From NCBI GenBank assembly GCA_030765045.1, contig CM060964.1, positions 280,711,502 to 280,775,501 on the forward strand: a DNA stretch of 64,000 nt, given 5' to 3'. Under the pieces are notes generated by a model. The model was not told the DNA's origin. It was given only the letters and a program-made list of their open reading frames with translations, and did not search any database. The translations under genes were made by a program, and so were the position numbers. The DNA comes from Tenodera sinensis. Taxonomy: Eukaryota > Arthropoda > Insecta > Mantodea > Mantidae. Positions 36,382-48,073 of this stretch are shown piece after piece. Numbering within the stretch: the first letter of the stretch is position 1; every line of letters starts with the position of its first letter.

Positions 36382-36635
36382 AACTAGTGTGTTCACAGTA
36401 GTAAAGTGGAACCAACTCCTATAGTGTTATTTACTCCACGTGGGGAAGCTATTCTGATAGTCTGAAGAAGATAATCTGCGATACATCCTACATTGGTTGT
36501 AGTGGAGTTCGTCGTTACGCGCTTCCATCCACTAGGAATCGGTTCATATTTAACTTAAGTCAATCTTCTCCACGTGGAGTAAATTACGTGATAAGAGCTG
36601 ATTCCACTGTACTGCTGTGAACACCTTAGTTGGAT
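36382..36635. mobile_element. MITE-like element with long TIRs (about 250 bp)
   Basis: Inverted arms of about 60 bases. The left reads GTGTTCACAGTAGTAAAGTG and on to TTTACTCCACGTGG. The reverse complement of the right reads GTGTTCACAGCAGTACAGTG and on to TTTACTCCACGTGG. The outer edge has CAACTA on the left and its inverse TAGTTG on the right. There is no coding capacity. Superfamily not assigned; a clear duplication outside the arms was not found. Confidence 0.75.
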
Positions 36636-36804
36636 GTCTGTCTAATTATAAAACAGACTATACTCCAGAACAGGCATACTGAGTACAGAAATCAGTCTTA
36701 ACCCTTTTGTTGCAAGTAAATACTTCACACGGACAACGGCCGATTCTCAGGACTCAGGTATTGTGTTTGAATACTTTTCACTTTGTGTACCACTGCCTAG
36801 TTGC

Positions 36805-37220
36805 TATAGAAGATATCGCATTCCACCCAAAAATTCTGTGCCAATATTTAACCGGAAATACATGTTTTGAGACCCCTGAATCCAAAAAAGCATTTTTTTA
36901 GAAAAATTAGAATGAACAGTATAATTCAGAAGCGAAAACTCGGACAAATAAGTTGTTCAGTAAGTCCTGTATCTTCCTTAGATAGACACGAAGAGTTTCA
37001 AGAACATTCCCCCCCCCCCACACCAAAATACACTTTACAGGGAACATTTCTCAAAAATTTTGATTTTTTTCAAAAATGGTTCATAACAATTTTGATTAAA
37101 ATAACATGCAGATAATTAAGATATTTTGTAACAAAATAGAATGTATATGTACTTATCTTGAATTTTCTGAGAATAGGTGAAGTCCTTTTCATTTGGAGCG
37201 AATTTTCTATAATTTTGCTT
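36805..37220 (+). mobile_element. FAM1 fragment H (5' half)
   Basis: FAM1 order from CATTCCACCCAAAAATTC through GGAAATACATGTTTTGAGAC to CTTGAATTTTCTGAGAATAG. The first about 20 bases and the 3' half are missing, and the GT site has been lost. A C-run sits at 37010-37019. Confidence 0.8.
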
Positions 37221-39289
37221 TTTTCCCCCCCTAGATATTCACCTGCATTTATTTAGAGGAATAAAAAAAGAGAATATTTCTATAACAAGCACGGGTATCG
37301 CAGTGTTCAGTGTGGAGTTTAAGTTCGCTTAGTTTATTTTTATTAATGGCAGACAAATGTTAATTAAATCGCTAATATTAATAATTAATTTATATTTATT
37401 ACCTACTCAAAGTATACGCCTATCTTGAAGAACAGACACGTCTTTGAGACGTTACCTGTCTTCATGAACGCTTTTAAAAAGCACCACTTTTGAAGTATTT
37501 ATTTTGTTTAATATTTCTGGCACTTAAAGATGCTTTTAATGTAAGTGTCTCGTTTATTTTTTGGTGTTCTATGCAAATAAATTGCTTATCACAGCACAAA
37601 ATTTTCTTTTTTAACGTCCTCTAAACAAGGAGCGCCAATAATCGCTTTGATTTCATTTACGTGCAGAGAATGTTTAATTATTTCATATTTTCAGTTAGGG
37701 TTTTTAAATCATCACGCTCTAAGATATTGTGTTCATTAAATTACCTTATTGTTATAAGTCGTTGTCTTAACAGTGGTGCTCTGCGATTTTTCGAACAAGC
37801 CTTAAAGTTTAGGCTAGCCTAAACAGTAACAGCTACATAAATGACTATACTATCACATTGGTGTAATGATCATGACTCTCATGATGACTCATTTATAAAC
37901 CACCTGTTCGAAACTAATGTATGACTAAAATATATGTATATAGCTGTTTTGCTTTAACTCTCCCTTTAGATATAACACTAATGATTTTCTGTTTTGATAA
38001 ATTATACCAAATAACAACTCATATCTAGAGATGAATGACTCATATGTATTATAATTAAATAAATTGAGACATGACTGAAACCCAGAAAGGAAGATAAAGT
38101 TACCGATTCCTTGCACACAAGATTGGATTTTAATCTTCAGTTTACTAAACAAACATCTACTGCTACGTAAGGTGGAGGGTTTGACTACTAAGTTAATACT
38201 ATTCAACCATAATACCTATCGATTACACCTATCACATCTTAAGTTAAGAACATCACTTCTGCCTGTAAATTATCACATATTCACTATTCAGTCCTTCGTC
38301 ATGTATGAACGTGAATCTTTTGGACATTATTTTCAATTAATGATGCTTCTATCTACGGAAAAGTGCTGTTACTATTATATCGTTTTATGTTTGTGTGTCG
38401 TAAATGAAAGTAATTCAAGAAAAACTCCACACCGAACATCACGATACTCGTGCTTGTTAAGGAATATTCTCCTTTTTTATTCCTCTAAATAAATGTAAAC
38501 GAATGTCTAGAAAAAAGCAAACTTTTTACACCATGTAGGAAATTAGCTGCCAACTTAGTGACAATGAAGCTTAATATCATACGATACAGCGCAAATGCCC
38601 AAGTGAAGAATAGCCGAGAGTGCTGCGTCAGTGAGCACGTAATTCAGAACTTCCAGCTGTTGGGGTTCCGATCCTCGCCTCTTGTTTATTTTCTGAAATA
38701 GAATATTACCAAACGAGTTTATTTCTCGACAGATTTTTATAAGGAACGGAGAATGGGATAAAGGCACACTCTACAAATTGACTTAATGGGGATATGGCAA
38801 CATTGTATAGTGCTTGAAAAGGTTGCTCGGTGCAACGCTGAAGTGATCTACAACTGCATTCTGTTCTGTTTAAAATATCATTAATTATATTATTCACCTG
38901 CTATCCAGATCTTGTAACAATGCATTTTTATGACCATTAAAATAGCATTTTATACTATTAAACGCTTTTATATTTTAACATGTTATTAGTCTACGAAATT
39001 TATAGAGATGCCTTTGAATGTGAATATTTAACGGGGAATATTATTAATTTCGGGAGGAATGATTGACAGTTGAGGTAGGCGTGTTTTCTGCTTTATTTTC
39101 AGCAATTGCAATTAATATCTTATAAAGCATTCAGTTGTAAAATTGCAATCGTACTGCAGCATTCATAAGACGTCTGGAAAAGTTACAACGCCATTTGGAA
39201 TAAAAATACCTAAAGGAGAAGCTTATCAGAAATATATTCCAGTTGTTTGTATAATTCCATATATCGCATGGGTTATATAAGTAATGATG
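37221..39289. other. No feature recognised
   Basis: About 2 kb of AT-rich sequence. A possible weak B-box-like GGGTTCCGATCC sits near 38665, with no good A box. Confidence 0.45.
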
Positions 39290-39412
39290 TTCCCGTTAAG
39301 AAAGGGGGAAAAGGGGGGACATAAACATGAAACGTTAAATGGTATTCGAACTAGCGTTAGTCCATCACTGTTGAACGAATACGCCTTAGCCAGTTGCGCT
39401 ATAGGGAACACA
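39290..39412 (-). mobile_element. tRNA-headed SINE-like repeat (SINE-H)
   Basis: On the minus strand, TATAGCGCAACTGGCTAAGG (A box) and CTAGTTCGAATACC (B box) are spaced as in a tRNA. The body then goes into a pyrimidine-rich tract (CCCCCCTTTTCCCCC). It is the only copy in the window. Confidence 0.6.
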
Positions 39413-40349
39413 GGAGCTTAGTTTCGCTGATTAAGCTTTCGTCTGTAAGTCTAGCACCCAGAAGTGGAATCATTTTTAGTTCTAGTCCACAACTTAATAG
39501 AAACACAATAACAACATACTTTCGTCAGGTGCACTGAAGTTAAAATTGTAATATTTTCCCATTAATGTAGAAGGATTGCTGAAATATTGCTTTCCAAAAC
39601 TGCGAGGTGAGCACATTGGTGCTTTCTGAACAGCAAGGGAGGTATATGACTAATTTAATTCTCATACCATCTATGCAAGTACGCCTGAGAATTAGGTGAC
39701 CCTTCGCGCAGGTCTCACTGAAGTTGGGTATTTAGTTTTATGAAAGATAGTACGTAAAAATAAGAAAGCACATGACGTGGAGCTAGACAAAGTGCTATCC
39801 AGGGCCGGCAACATAAGCACTAGAAGTGTGAAATGCTTTACCCCTACAATCGCCTGTCCCTGTTTCTTTCTGTCTGGCAGGTAAACAAATAGGGGACATG
39901 TGCCGCAGTTGTGGTCATTCGGGTTTCGGGTGAAACGTCTTTTGCGACGTAATCAAATGCACACTTCTGAACTCAGAAGTTGGCTACGAAAACACAAAGA
40001 GGGTTAATGAACTAGAGAATATGGGTGAACGACGTAGACGGCTCATATTGGCATTGTGTGACAAACAGCTCTCTCACCACATTACTGGTGTGGTAGCTCT
40101 AGCTAAACCTTAAGTTGACAAAAACAGTTCTATAGAATTAATATGTTTATCACCTTTGTTTTGTTGTAGAATAGTTGCTATGCAGTTCCCTTGTACTACC
40201 TATACTGTATTCTCAAAAATGAACGTTATAATTTATATTTAATGTATTGAAATTGTTTACAATGTAGATTTTATTAGATAGTGGCGTAGTCATAATGATA
40301 CTCCCTAGTTTGCACAGTTGGTATCCTTGCTGGTTTCTTTTTAAATATT
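39413..40349. other. No feature recognised
   Basis: No supported gene or repeat. Confidence 0.45.
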
Positions 40350-40700
40350 AGCGTTTCAATGCCCGGCTGCAAACTAGATGAATTTAAACGTAGAACACAT
40401 TGAAAAAGTTTGTCCGTAGCAGGCTCTTGTTCAATGTCAATATGCTAAAGTTGTTCACACTGACAAGTAGTACCAAACATGGCCAGTAATTTGCTTGTAA
40501 ATAAGCGCAGCTTGGAAAATGTTTTCGGCAGTGATGTGTACAAGTCCAAACCAAGTTTTCCTGAACTGCGCAATAATGTGTTACTTTGAAGGTTAATTAA
40601 TTCCAATTGCAGTTCGTCTTGGGCCACCAAAAAGTTCACATGTAAATTTAATATCAGTGGTTTCGTCTATGACAAGGGAAAATGAACAAATAAGTACTTG
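40350..40700 (-). pseudogene. hAT transposase remnant (third in the window)
   Basis: On the minus strand: LVIDETTDI, then an abrupt jump to ELQLELINLQSN, LYTSLPKTFSKLRLF and AMFGTTCQCEQL. After a stop comes ATDKLFQCVLRL and a final LQPGIETLI. This is the hAT/ZBED order (ELIDLQ..., FY..LP...P.LR, FG(S)TY.CEQ, then the HL and PNIE-like blocks) with the catalytic centre removed. Different amino acids and breakpoints show it is not a copy of the remnants at 7.6 or 13.1 kb. Confidence 0.7.
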
Positions 40701-41816
40701 TTCTCCCAGGTCTGATTAAATCTTCGTCGTTCACTCATGCCGCATGTGCAGCCACCACTGTTCTGCTTACACTGCCACGCGACTCCAGCCAGAAACAACC
40801 GGCTTAGTTGGCTCTGCCTGATTGTTGAAAGACCGTAGTGGGGACGAGAGGAAGGGTAGGGTACTTTGCTTTACTATACCCTATACCAGTGAGGCGAGAT
40901 TGCCCAGTTCGGCAGCGCTCTGTGTAGCGCAGTAGTTGTTTTTCACTTGTTTCTCTGTTCGACAAATGCAGCAAGGGCTCATTATTATAAACTATTCCAC
41001 TGAAGAGAGCTGGAAATGTTGAAACTGACTATCGGAGAAGCAATATTTTAGGTACCTGTAGTCCTATATGTAAGCAATTCAATAAACACTGGTGTCAGTG
41101 ACACAAACACCACATATCCTGCTTGATGGTTGTATATTACATTTCAAAATTATTTTCTTCTCAAAGATGTAGATAGGTCTCCAGAAAAGGAGTTTAGTTT
41201 AATCCCAAAGATATTACATTTTAATACATTGTTAAAGTGATTAAACACTGAAGTTAACGCAAATTCTGTTTCATTGGACTATGCTAGCCTTAAAATAGTG
41301 CTAAATCTCGGTGTTAACTTAATATTCCCACAACCCCCGTGTTACGGCATTTAATAAATGTTGGGATTCGGAAAATGGCTGCAGCAAACCAAGCTGTTGC
41401 AAGTTTGCTTCGTTTGGCGTTTTTCAATGCTATTCCAAACCGCAGAAGGACCGTAAAACCAAAGTATTTTGAACTTTCTATTGCACTTGTATGTCTATAA
41501 AACGTGTGGGGGTTTAGGTGTTTTAAGTTACCAATTTAAGTTATTTTATAAAAAGGTGCTCCTTGCGATACAGTGTTCACAACTTTTAAACAACATTCAG
41601 TTGCCCCTTATTGTCCTATAAAAAGATTTGCTAAGAAATACACTTTTAACAAAATTGGTTTAAAAAATAATGTTGTTTAATTGTGAGTTTCGACTTTTGT
41701 ATCACAGCAGGATGAGCTTATTGCCATAACACGCTTGCGTTATGCTTATGACTACACAGTAAGTTTTAGTTAGCATATATTGGGAAAACTGTTTCCGTAG
41801 TTTCGTCCCGATAACT
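40701..41816. other. No feature recognised
   Basis: A GC-richer patch near 40740-40930 is unexplained. CCAGTGAGGCGAGATTGC near 40885 could be a hAT-like end but has no partner. Confidence 0.4.
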
Positions 41817-42699
41817 TAAAAATCTGATGTGTTGCGCTCACATGACTTTCTCTACTTTTGTACTAACCATTCTTACAAACTCTTATTCCTATATCTTCTT
41901 CGTGTTAGTTAAAATAAGCATTTGTACAAATTATCTTATTGCTTATTTCCTTGTAGGTGCAAGGGGAATATTGGAATACAGTAGGCTTTGTGTGATAGTC
42001 AAATCTTTTAAAGCTTTGAGATTCCGTTCACTTTGCACACGTAACATAAAAAAATGAACAATGATGATCCATTTCACGAAAGTTCTAAGTTTTCCGAAAC
42101 TCACACACATAGCAAGGAATATCTCCGAAATGGTTCACCCTACAAGAAAATTTATTGAGACATAAATTGTGTAATTTAGCAAGATCTACATTTTTTGTAT
42201 AGTACGATTTTGTCTATCTCTAACGGTTTACCAGTTATGCAAAAGTCGTCCAGAGTAAATACGACTACAGGGGCTATAGCCAGAAAATTCAAGATATACA
42301 TTTCATTTGTCATCAAAATATCTCAAACATGACATTTTTATAAAAATCGTTAGAGCCATTTTCAAGAAAATCAAAATTTTCGAAACATTTTCCATGTAAA
42401 GGGTAGCTTAGGGTGATGTTATTTTCTTCAAAATCTTCGTGTCCCATCCTTGAAAGACATTAAACTTAAATACCAACTTTGGTTTTTAACCGACTTTTCG
42501 TTTTTGAGTTATGCTGTCCACAGACTGGCAGACTGACACACAGACTGATACACAGACATACACACGGACCTTTTTCTAAAAATGCTTTTTTTATTTTTAT
42601 TCAGGGGGCCTCAAAACAGGTATTTCCGGTGAAATCTCGACATCGAATTTTAGGGTGGAATACAATACTTCCTCTACTTACCAGTAGAGAAAGTAAAAA
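41817..42699 (-). mobile_element. FAM1 copy I (near full length, 0.88 kb)
   Basis: Complete in reverse: starts AAAAATCTGATGTGTTGCGC and ends with the hairpin ACTTACCAGTAGAGAAAGT then AAAAA. Neither internal site is expanded here: the GT site is ACACACAGACTG-like and the A/T site is only CAAGAAAATTTATTG. That makes it a good guide to the unexpanded state. No duplication seen at the ends. Confidence 0.88.
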
Positions 42700-43383
42700 A
42701 TGCATTTTAAGTGCTGAAAAATGAGTAAAATACTGCAACCGAGAAAACAGCACTGGAAAATTGGCCTGAAATTGTGCTCCTTTATTTGTGATCAGTGTAA
42801 ATTTTTACTTAAAGCACATAATTTGGAAATTGATTATCATATGTGCCGCAAATTTCACATAAAACACTTTCAGAAATTTGAAGAGAACGTGAGACAGGAG
42901 GAAAAGCCTCAAATGCCCAACCAAGGCCACCGCTTAAGTTTACTTAAATAATTTTAATTTCTGTAGTAAAAATATTTACACGAAAACGTTCATAGAGAAT
43001 CGAATATAATATAAACGTAAAAAGTCTGAATTGTAATGGTTGGTCATTTTTGGCACACATTTTATGCATTGGTCCCCTTAGGGATATAAACTTCTTTGAA
43101 ACATTAGACAGCAAATTAAACATGCTTGGTTAGACGAGGAATTTGAGGAAAATTGCAAAATTAGAGAAGCTATCGTCTCATTTTAAAGAAAGGAACATTG
43201 TTATGGTTGATTTTAATTGCGCACCTTGTATCTTTCATCACCGTCGCTGTGTACGTGTACTGCGTACGTGCAATACCTTCACGTAGTGATGCTCATGTGT
43301 TCCAACAACATCGCACCATAGCTGGTTATGGGTTGGAGGAACTCAGGTGCCTTCTTATTTCGTGCATACTGTCAGATAGTTTT
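42700..43383. other. No feature recognised
   Basis: A 76-codon frame at 42721-42951 has CDQCKFLLKAHNLE and a few Cys/His but no motif I can name. Confidence 0.4.
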
Positions 43384-43520
43384 AACGTCCTATAACCTGT
43401 GCGTCACGTCAGACGATGAATAAATTAAATGGGTAAAATTATGCTCAAATGAGAGCAGATTCGAACTCGGGACTTCTTGAATGTGAGGTAGACATTCCAC
43501 CATCACACCACACAGGTGTG
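43384..43520 (-). mobile_element. SINE-A copy 3, internally shortened
   Basis: Keeps the tRNA-like head (GTGATGGTGGAATG; GAGTTCGAATCTGC) and the 3' end (CATTTGAGCATAATTTTACC, then GACGTTAAAAC). The middle of the SINE-A body is missing and there is no long A tail. Confidence 0.7.
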
Positions 43521-43562
43521 TTCGACTAGCGCCTTGTGTGCGTCAAGGTAGCTACTACAAAA

Positions 43563-44416
43563 TATACAGGTGTAACAAAAAGGTATGTCAAAAATTTGTG
43601 AAAGTGTTTCTTGCAGATAGAGATAAAAAATGTTATATGAACATAGGTCCAGAAATTGTTTATTTCCTTCTTAGATCACTTTTTCTACAGCTGAATCCCA
43701 CACAAGAATACTCGATGAGAGAACTATGGGGAAGCAGGAAATCACAGCACATGTTCAAAATGGTCCCCATTAGCTCCAATGCATTCGTCAACACGCCATT
43801 GCATGGACTCCCTAATGCACTGAATTAGGCCTGGAGAATTTTGTTTTGTTTGGCAGCCTTCCACAATACGAGCTCGAAGAGCCTCTAATCGGCAACTAGA
43901 GTTGCATAAACAAGAGATTTTAAATGTTTTCACAAATACAAATTTAGTGGGTTTAAGTCAGGTGAACGCGGAGGCCACGGAATTGGTCCACCTCTTCCTA
44001 TCCATGTACGAGGAAACCTGCTATTCAGAACTCCACAGACATAAAGACTGAAATGAGGAGGAGCTCCACCATGCATGTAGTACATGCCTCGTCTTATTGG
44101 TAATGGAGTATCTTGCAACACGACAGTACTGTACTGCAGCACAATAACTACATCACTTCCACCTGATTTAACTAGATGTAAATGCTAACGTTTACTACTG
44201 TGCAACTAAACAACGGTTCTGCTGTGGGGTTAAGGCCACAGGACACCTACGTACCTATTACACATCTCACCGTATAAGCAGAGTTGTAGAGAAAGAGCTC
44301 TACCATGCAATAAACAATTTTCAGGCCTACGTTCATATAACATTCTTTTATCCTCTATATGCAAGAAATGTTTTCCCAAAGTTTTGACGTACCTACCTTT
44401 TTATTACACTTGTATA
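43563..44416 (-). mobile_element. Mariner-like element with TIRs over 100 bp and TA duplication
   Basis: The element is 43565-44414. The left end TACAGGTGTAACAAAAAGG and the reverse complement of the right end, TACAAGTGTAATAAAAAGG, begin inverted repeats that stay alignable for over 100 bases (both contain ATGTTATATGAAC and AGGCC/AGGTCC). TA lies directly outside both ends (43563-43564, 44415-44416). The interior encodes only a transposase C-terminus on the minus strand, so it is internally deleted. Confidence 0.85.
43742..44160 (-). pseudogene. Mariner-like (DDE_3-type) transposase C-terminus
   Basis: Frame 1 has RRGMYYMHGGAPPHFSLYV, then RFPRTWIGRGGPIPWPPRS and PDLNPLNLYL. A frameshift near 43931 leads to frame 2, with RARIVEGCQTKQNSPGLI and CIGANGDHFEHVL. 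Known relatives read HDGAPPHF at the first block; here the aspartate is glycine, so a catalytic residue is lost. SPDLNPL and the terminal NGxHFEHLL-type block fit the insect mariner-like family. The N-terminal helix-turn-helix and first aspartate are absent. Confidence 0.85.
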
Positions 44417-45124
44417 TTAAAATAATTTCGCTAAAAATAAAGTATCCTGATTAACAAACAGTAGAAAAAAAATGTTCTGTGAATAATTTGTATAATAGGA
44501 AACAAATATGGTAGGCACAGGAATTCTTGTGATTGTAACAAGACAGATCTTTGTATTTATTGCATTAAGAGAGAATCACACAAATTTTAGGCACTGAAAG
44601 ATAAAGGATCCTTTGGAAACCATTCCTCATGGTATTTAAACATAAGCAGGTTGCATAAACGAAACAAAACTGAAACTATGTTCAAAAAAGAAAAGCAGTT
44701 CATTGTAACACCATTTTATTTATTTATTATAAACCTAGATAATACAGCAACGCGCTGTAAATTGTGGGAAATACTGAAAAGCAAAGGGTACGCAGAACAT
44801 CCAATATTCAATCACATTTCATAAAACCCATACATGAAAACACAGAAATAATTATTGATTCAAGGAAGGACAAACATAAATTAAAATATATTACCTGCAG
44901 ACTACTGTTTCCGAATGTAAGAAACAACTTAGAACTTATTTTAATATAGGAAATATAGTTTCAAATACAATTTTTATGGACGGTCAATTAATAATTACTA
45001 AATAAACCGATGAGTTACAGTTGCCCACGATGGCAGTGAATAAAATCATCTCCAACATAATCAAATAATATGAATTTCTGCGGTAGGAATCAAATGAGAT
45101 ATAAAATAGTCATTGGTGATATAA
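44417..45124. other. No feature recognised
   Basis: AT-rich, chance frames only. Confidence 0.5.
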
Positions 45125-45461
45125 ATATTGAAGAAGTCCACAAAGTTTATTATATAGGATTTGATTTGCAATTTTATTCGAATTAACATTTAAATGGTAA
45201 AATAAGTCAAATTAAAATGTGTGGAATATGCAGCATTAAAAAATAAAGGTAGAAAATATATTGTGATGAAGTTTTACAAAGTTATGGTGGTACCCACGTT
45301 GATTTATCACTCACGAAAGTGGGCAATGAGCATGCCAGATACAAAAACAATAGACTCGCCAGAAATGAAATATATGAGATCAGTTACTGAATGTACGCAC
45401 AGAGAGCTTATCAGAAATTAAACCATCGGACAAGAACCAAAAGTACTTAACTTAAACCAAA
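45125..45461 (+). pseudogene. Non-LTR retrotransposon reverse transcriptase, 3' fragment
   Basis: First frame: EVHKVYYIGFDLQFYSN, matching the V..F.YLG..I block that follows the RT palm. After a frameshift comes MKFYKVMVVPTLIYHSRKW, where the family has KFYKVM..PTLLYGSE.W. Then SPEMKYMRSVTECTHRELIR corresponds to EM.FLR.V.GCT..D.IRN, and the last is EPKVLNLNQ. This is the thumb/connection end of an insect LINE RT. It has one frameshift and a stop. SINE-B copy 3 interrupts the sequence right after it. Confidence 0.8.
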
Positions 45462-45982
45462 TGACACCGAACGGGATGGATCAAACGGTAGCGTTTGTGG
45501 CTCACATTCGAGAGCTCGTGGGTTCGATTACCGTGGCCGACCTTCCTGCTCTATGGGTTTTTTTCAGGAATTTCCCTGGGTCTAGGCGAATGCCGGGAAG
45601 GATAATTATATCCTCGAATATCCTATTTCTCGATTTCACCGCACTTCTCATTTCACTACATCTTTCATCCTATTACTCCTTCCAGGACTGATCCTCGTCG
45701 ACAGGTGTCCCGGGTACTGTATAGTGGAGAATTTGTGCTGTGTAAACCTTTGCCCCCCCTGGGGTGCTCCAATCCCCGCGTAGGACGTGTCAGTTCCTGT
45801 GGATGAAACTACCTCTTGAACTAGACGCCACCGGGGAGATTCACCCTGTAAATAGTAGGGATCCTGCCTTCTGCTTAGCCGCGATCCTGGACCATCCTAT
45901 GTCTCCTTCCTCCCGGAGCGCTCCCCCCCCCCCCCCCTTAGGGGACACAGGTACAAAAGGCCGCATGACCTTGACACCAAAG
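45462..45982 (+). mobile_element. SINE-B copy 3 with imperfect 11-bp duplication
   Basis: The element is 45473-45971 (499 bp). Flanks TGACACCGAAC (45462-45472) and TGACACCAAAG (45972-45982) match at 9 of 11 positions. The head is GGGATGGATCAAACGGTAG with B box GTGGGTTCGATTACC. The C-run (45925-45939) matches the other copies. It inserted at the 3' edge of the LINE RT fragment. Confidence 0.8.
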
Positions 45983-46100
45983 TCTCGTATAAACACATTA
46001 CCATACCTAATATCAAATAATAACTCGAAGCAAGATAGAATGACACGAACACATTTTGAAGATAAACCTGACAAGCTTAACAGACACTACAGTACTCCCC

Positions 46101-47061
46101 AAAAGGACTTCCAGACCCAAATTACCTTGTCGATGGGCCTTTAAACTTCACTCTCACTCACTCACTCACTCACTCACTCAGTCAGTCACTCACTCACTCA
46201 ATCACTCACTCACTCACTCACTCACTCACTCAGTCAGTCACTCACTCACTCAATCACTCACTCACTCAATCAATCAATCACTCACTCACTCAGTCACTCA
46301 CTCACTCAGTCACTCACTCTCACTCACTCACTCATTGACTCACTCAGTCACTCACTCAGTCAGTCAGTCACTCACTCTCTCACTCACTCTCTCACTCACT
46401 CTCTCACTCACTCACTGACTCACTCACTCAGTCACTCACTCACACACTCTCTCACTCACTCAGTCACTGTCTCACTCACTCAATGACTCACTCAGTCAGT
46501 CACTCCTCACTCAGTAACTCACTCAGTCACTCACTTACTCACTGACTCTCACTCAGTCACTCACTCAGTCAGCCAGTCACTCACTCACACACTCTCTCAC
46601 TCACTCACTCAGTCACTCACTCACTGACTCACTCACTCAGTCAGTCACTCACTCAGTCACTCAGTCACTCACTCATTTACTCACTCAGTCACTCAGTAAC
46701 TCACTCAGTCACTCAGTAACTCACTCAGTCACTCACTCAGTCACTCACTCAGTCACTCACTCAGTCACTCACTCAGTCACTCACTCAGTCACTCACTCAC
46801 TCAGTCACTCAGTAACTCACTCAGTCACTCACTCAGTGACTCACTCACTCAGTCAATCACTCACTCAGTCACTCACTCACTCAGTCACTCACTCACTCAC
46901 TCACTCAGTCACTCACTCAGTCACTCACTCACTCAGTCACTCACTCAGTCACTCACTCACTCACTCACTCACTCACTCACTCACTCAGTCACTCACTCAC
47001 TCACTCAGTCACTCACTCACTCAGTCACTCACTCACTCAGTCACTCACTCAAAAGGAATTC
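46101..47061 (+). mobile_element. Micro-retroposon copy 4 whose tail became a 0.9-kb satellite
   Basis: The left flank AAAAGGACTTC (46101-46111) and right flank AAAAGGAATTC (47051-47061) match at 10 of 11 positions. Immediately inside the left flank a diverged core (ACCCAAATTACCTTGTCGAT, then GGGCCTTTAAACTTCACTC) matches the micro-retroposon. Everything from there to the right flank is CACT/CAGT repeat. So one insertion with an 11-bp duplication contains the entire satellite. Confidence 0.75.
46149..47050. repeat. (CACT)n satellite with CAGTCACTCACT higher-order units
   Basis: About 900 bases of CACT units with regular CAGT and rarer CAAT variants. The left third is mostly plain CACT. The right part (about 46680-47045) is organised as 12-mers CAGTCACTCACT and 16-mers, which implies later local amplification. 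Serine/threonine/histidine/leucine frames across it are translations of the repeat. Confidence 0.97.
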
Positions 47062-47622
47062 GGGATATTGAACGTCTTGGAAATGGCGGCAAGATGACCT
47101 CTGAGATGGAACGAGCCTGGACGCCCGCCTTAATGGTGATGGGTGCGTTTGGAAAATGACCCCGCTGTTTTGAGGACAATGCGTAACGTAGTCAAGGCTT
47201 GCTATCAGAGAGCAATGAGGGGTAAGATGATAAATGAAACGTATAGCTGCACAATCAGAAGAACGCTACATTCTCACACCCCTGCCTCACTAATTAATGT
47301 ATAACAAATCAAGAAGTAAATAAAATATAGTGTATAAGATTCAAACGTTCTCGTACCTATTCCTACGTCACAGCAGTTCTAAATACTTCATATAAAATAA
47401 TATTTTGTATACAATGCTCAGTAAGGTAATTGGAGGACGAGGAAGAGGAGGAGGGGAGGTAAGAAATACATGTTTGCTGGACACATCATGATAAAAACAT
47501 TGCTTAAATTCAGATGCTGTAGGTAGACAGACGGGAAAGCTATTCAGCCTGAAGCTCAAATGTGCCAGCATTTGTTCAACTTTAGGTTTTTACTGTAGGC
47601 TTACAAATACATGAATTTCACA
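47062..47622. other. No feature recognised
   Basis: No repeat or gene signature. Confidence 0.5.

Positions 47623-48073
<451 letters not shown>

Noticed and set aside
38600..38690. tRNA-like head
   Set aside because: Only a loose B-box match; A box not convincing.
46149..47050. CRISPR-like array
   Set aside because: Continuous short-unit satellite without unique spacers of constant length, in a eukaryotic context.
46056..47159. Serine/threonine/histidine/leucine repeat proteins
   Set aside because: Pure translation of the CACT satellite; all three frames are open because the unit lacks stops.
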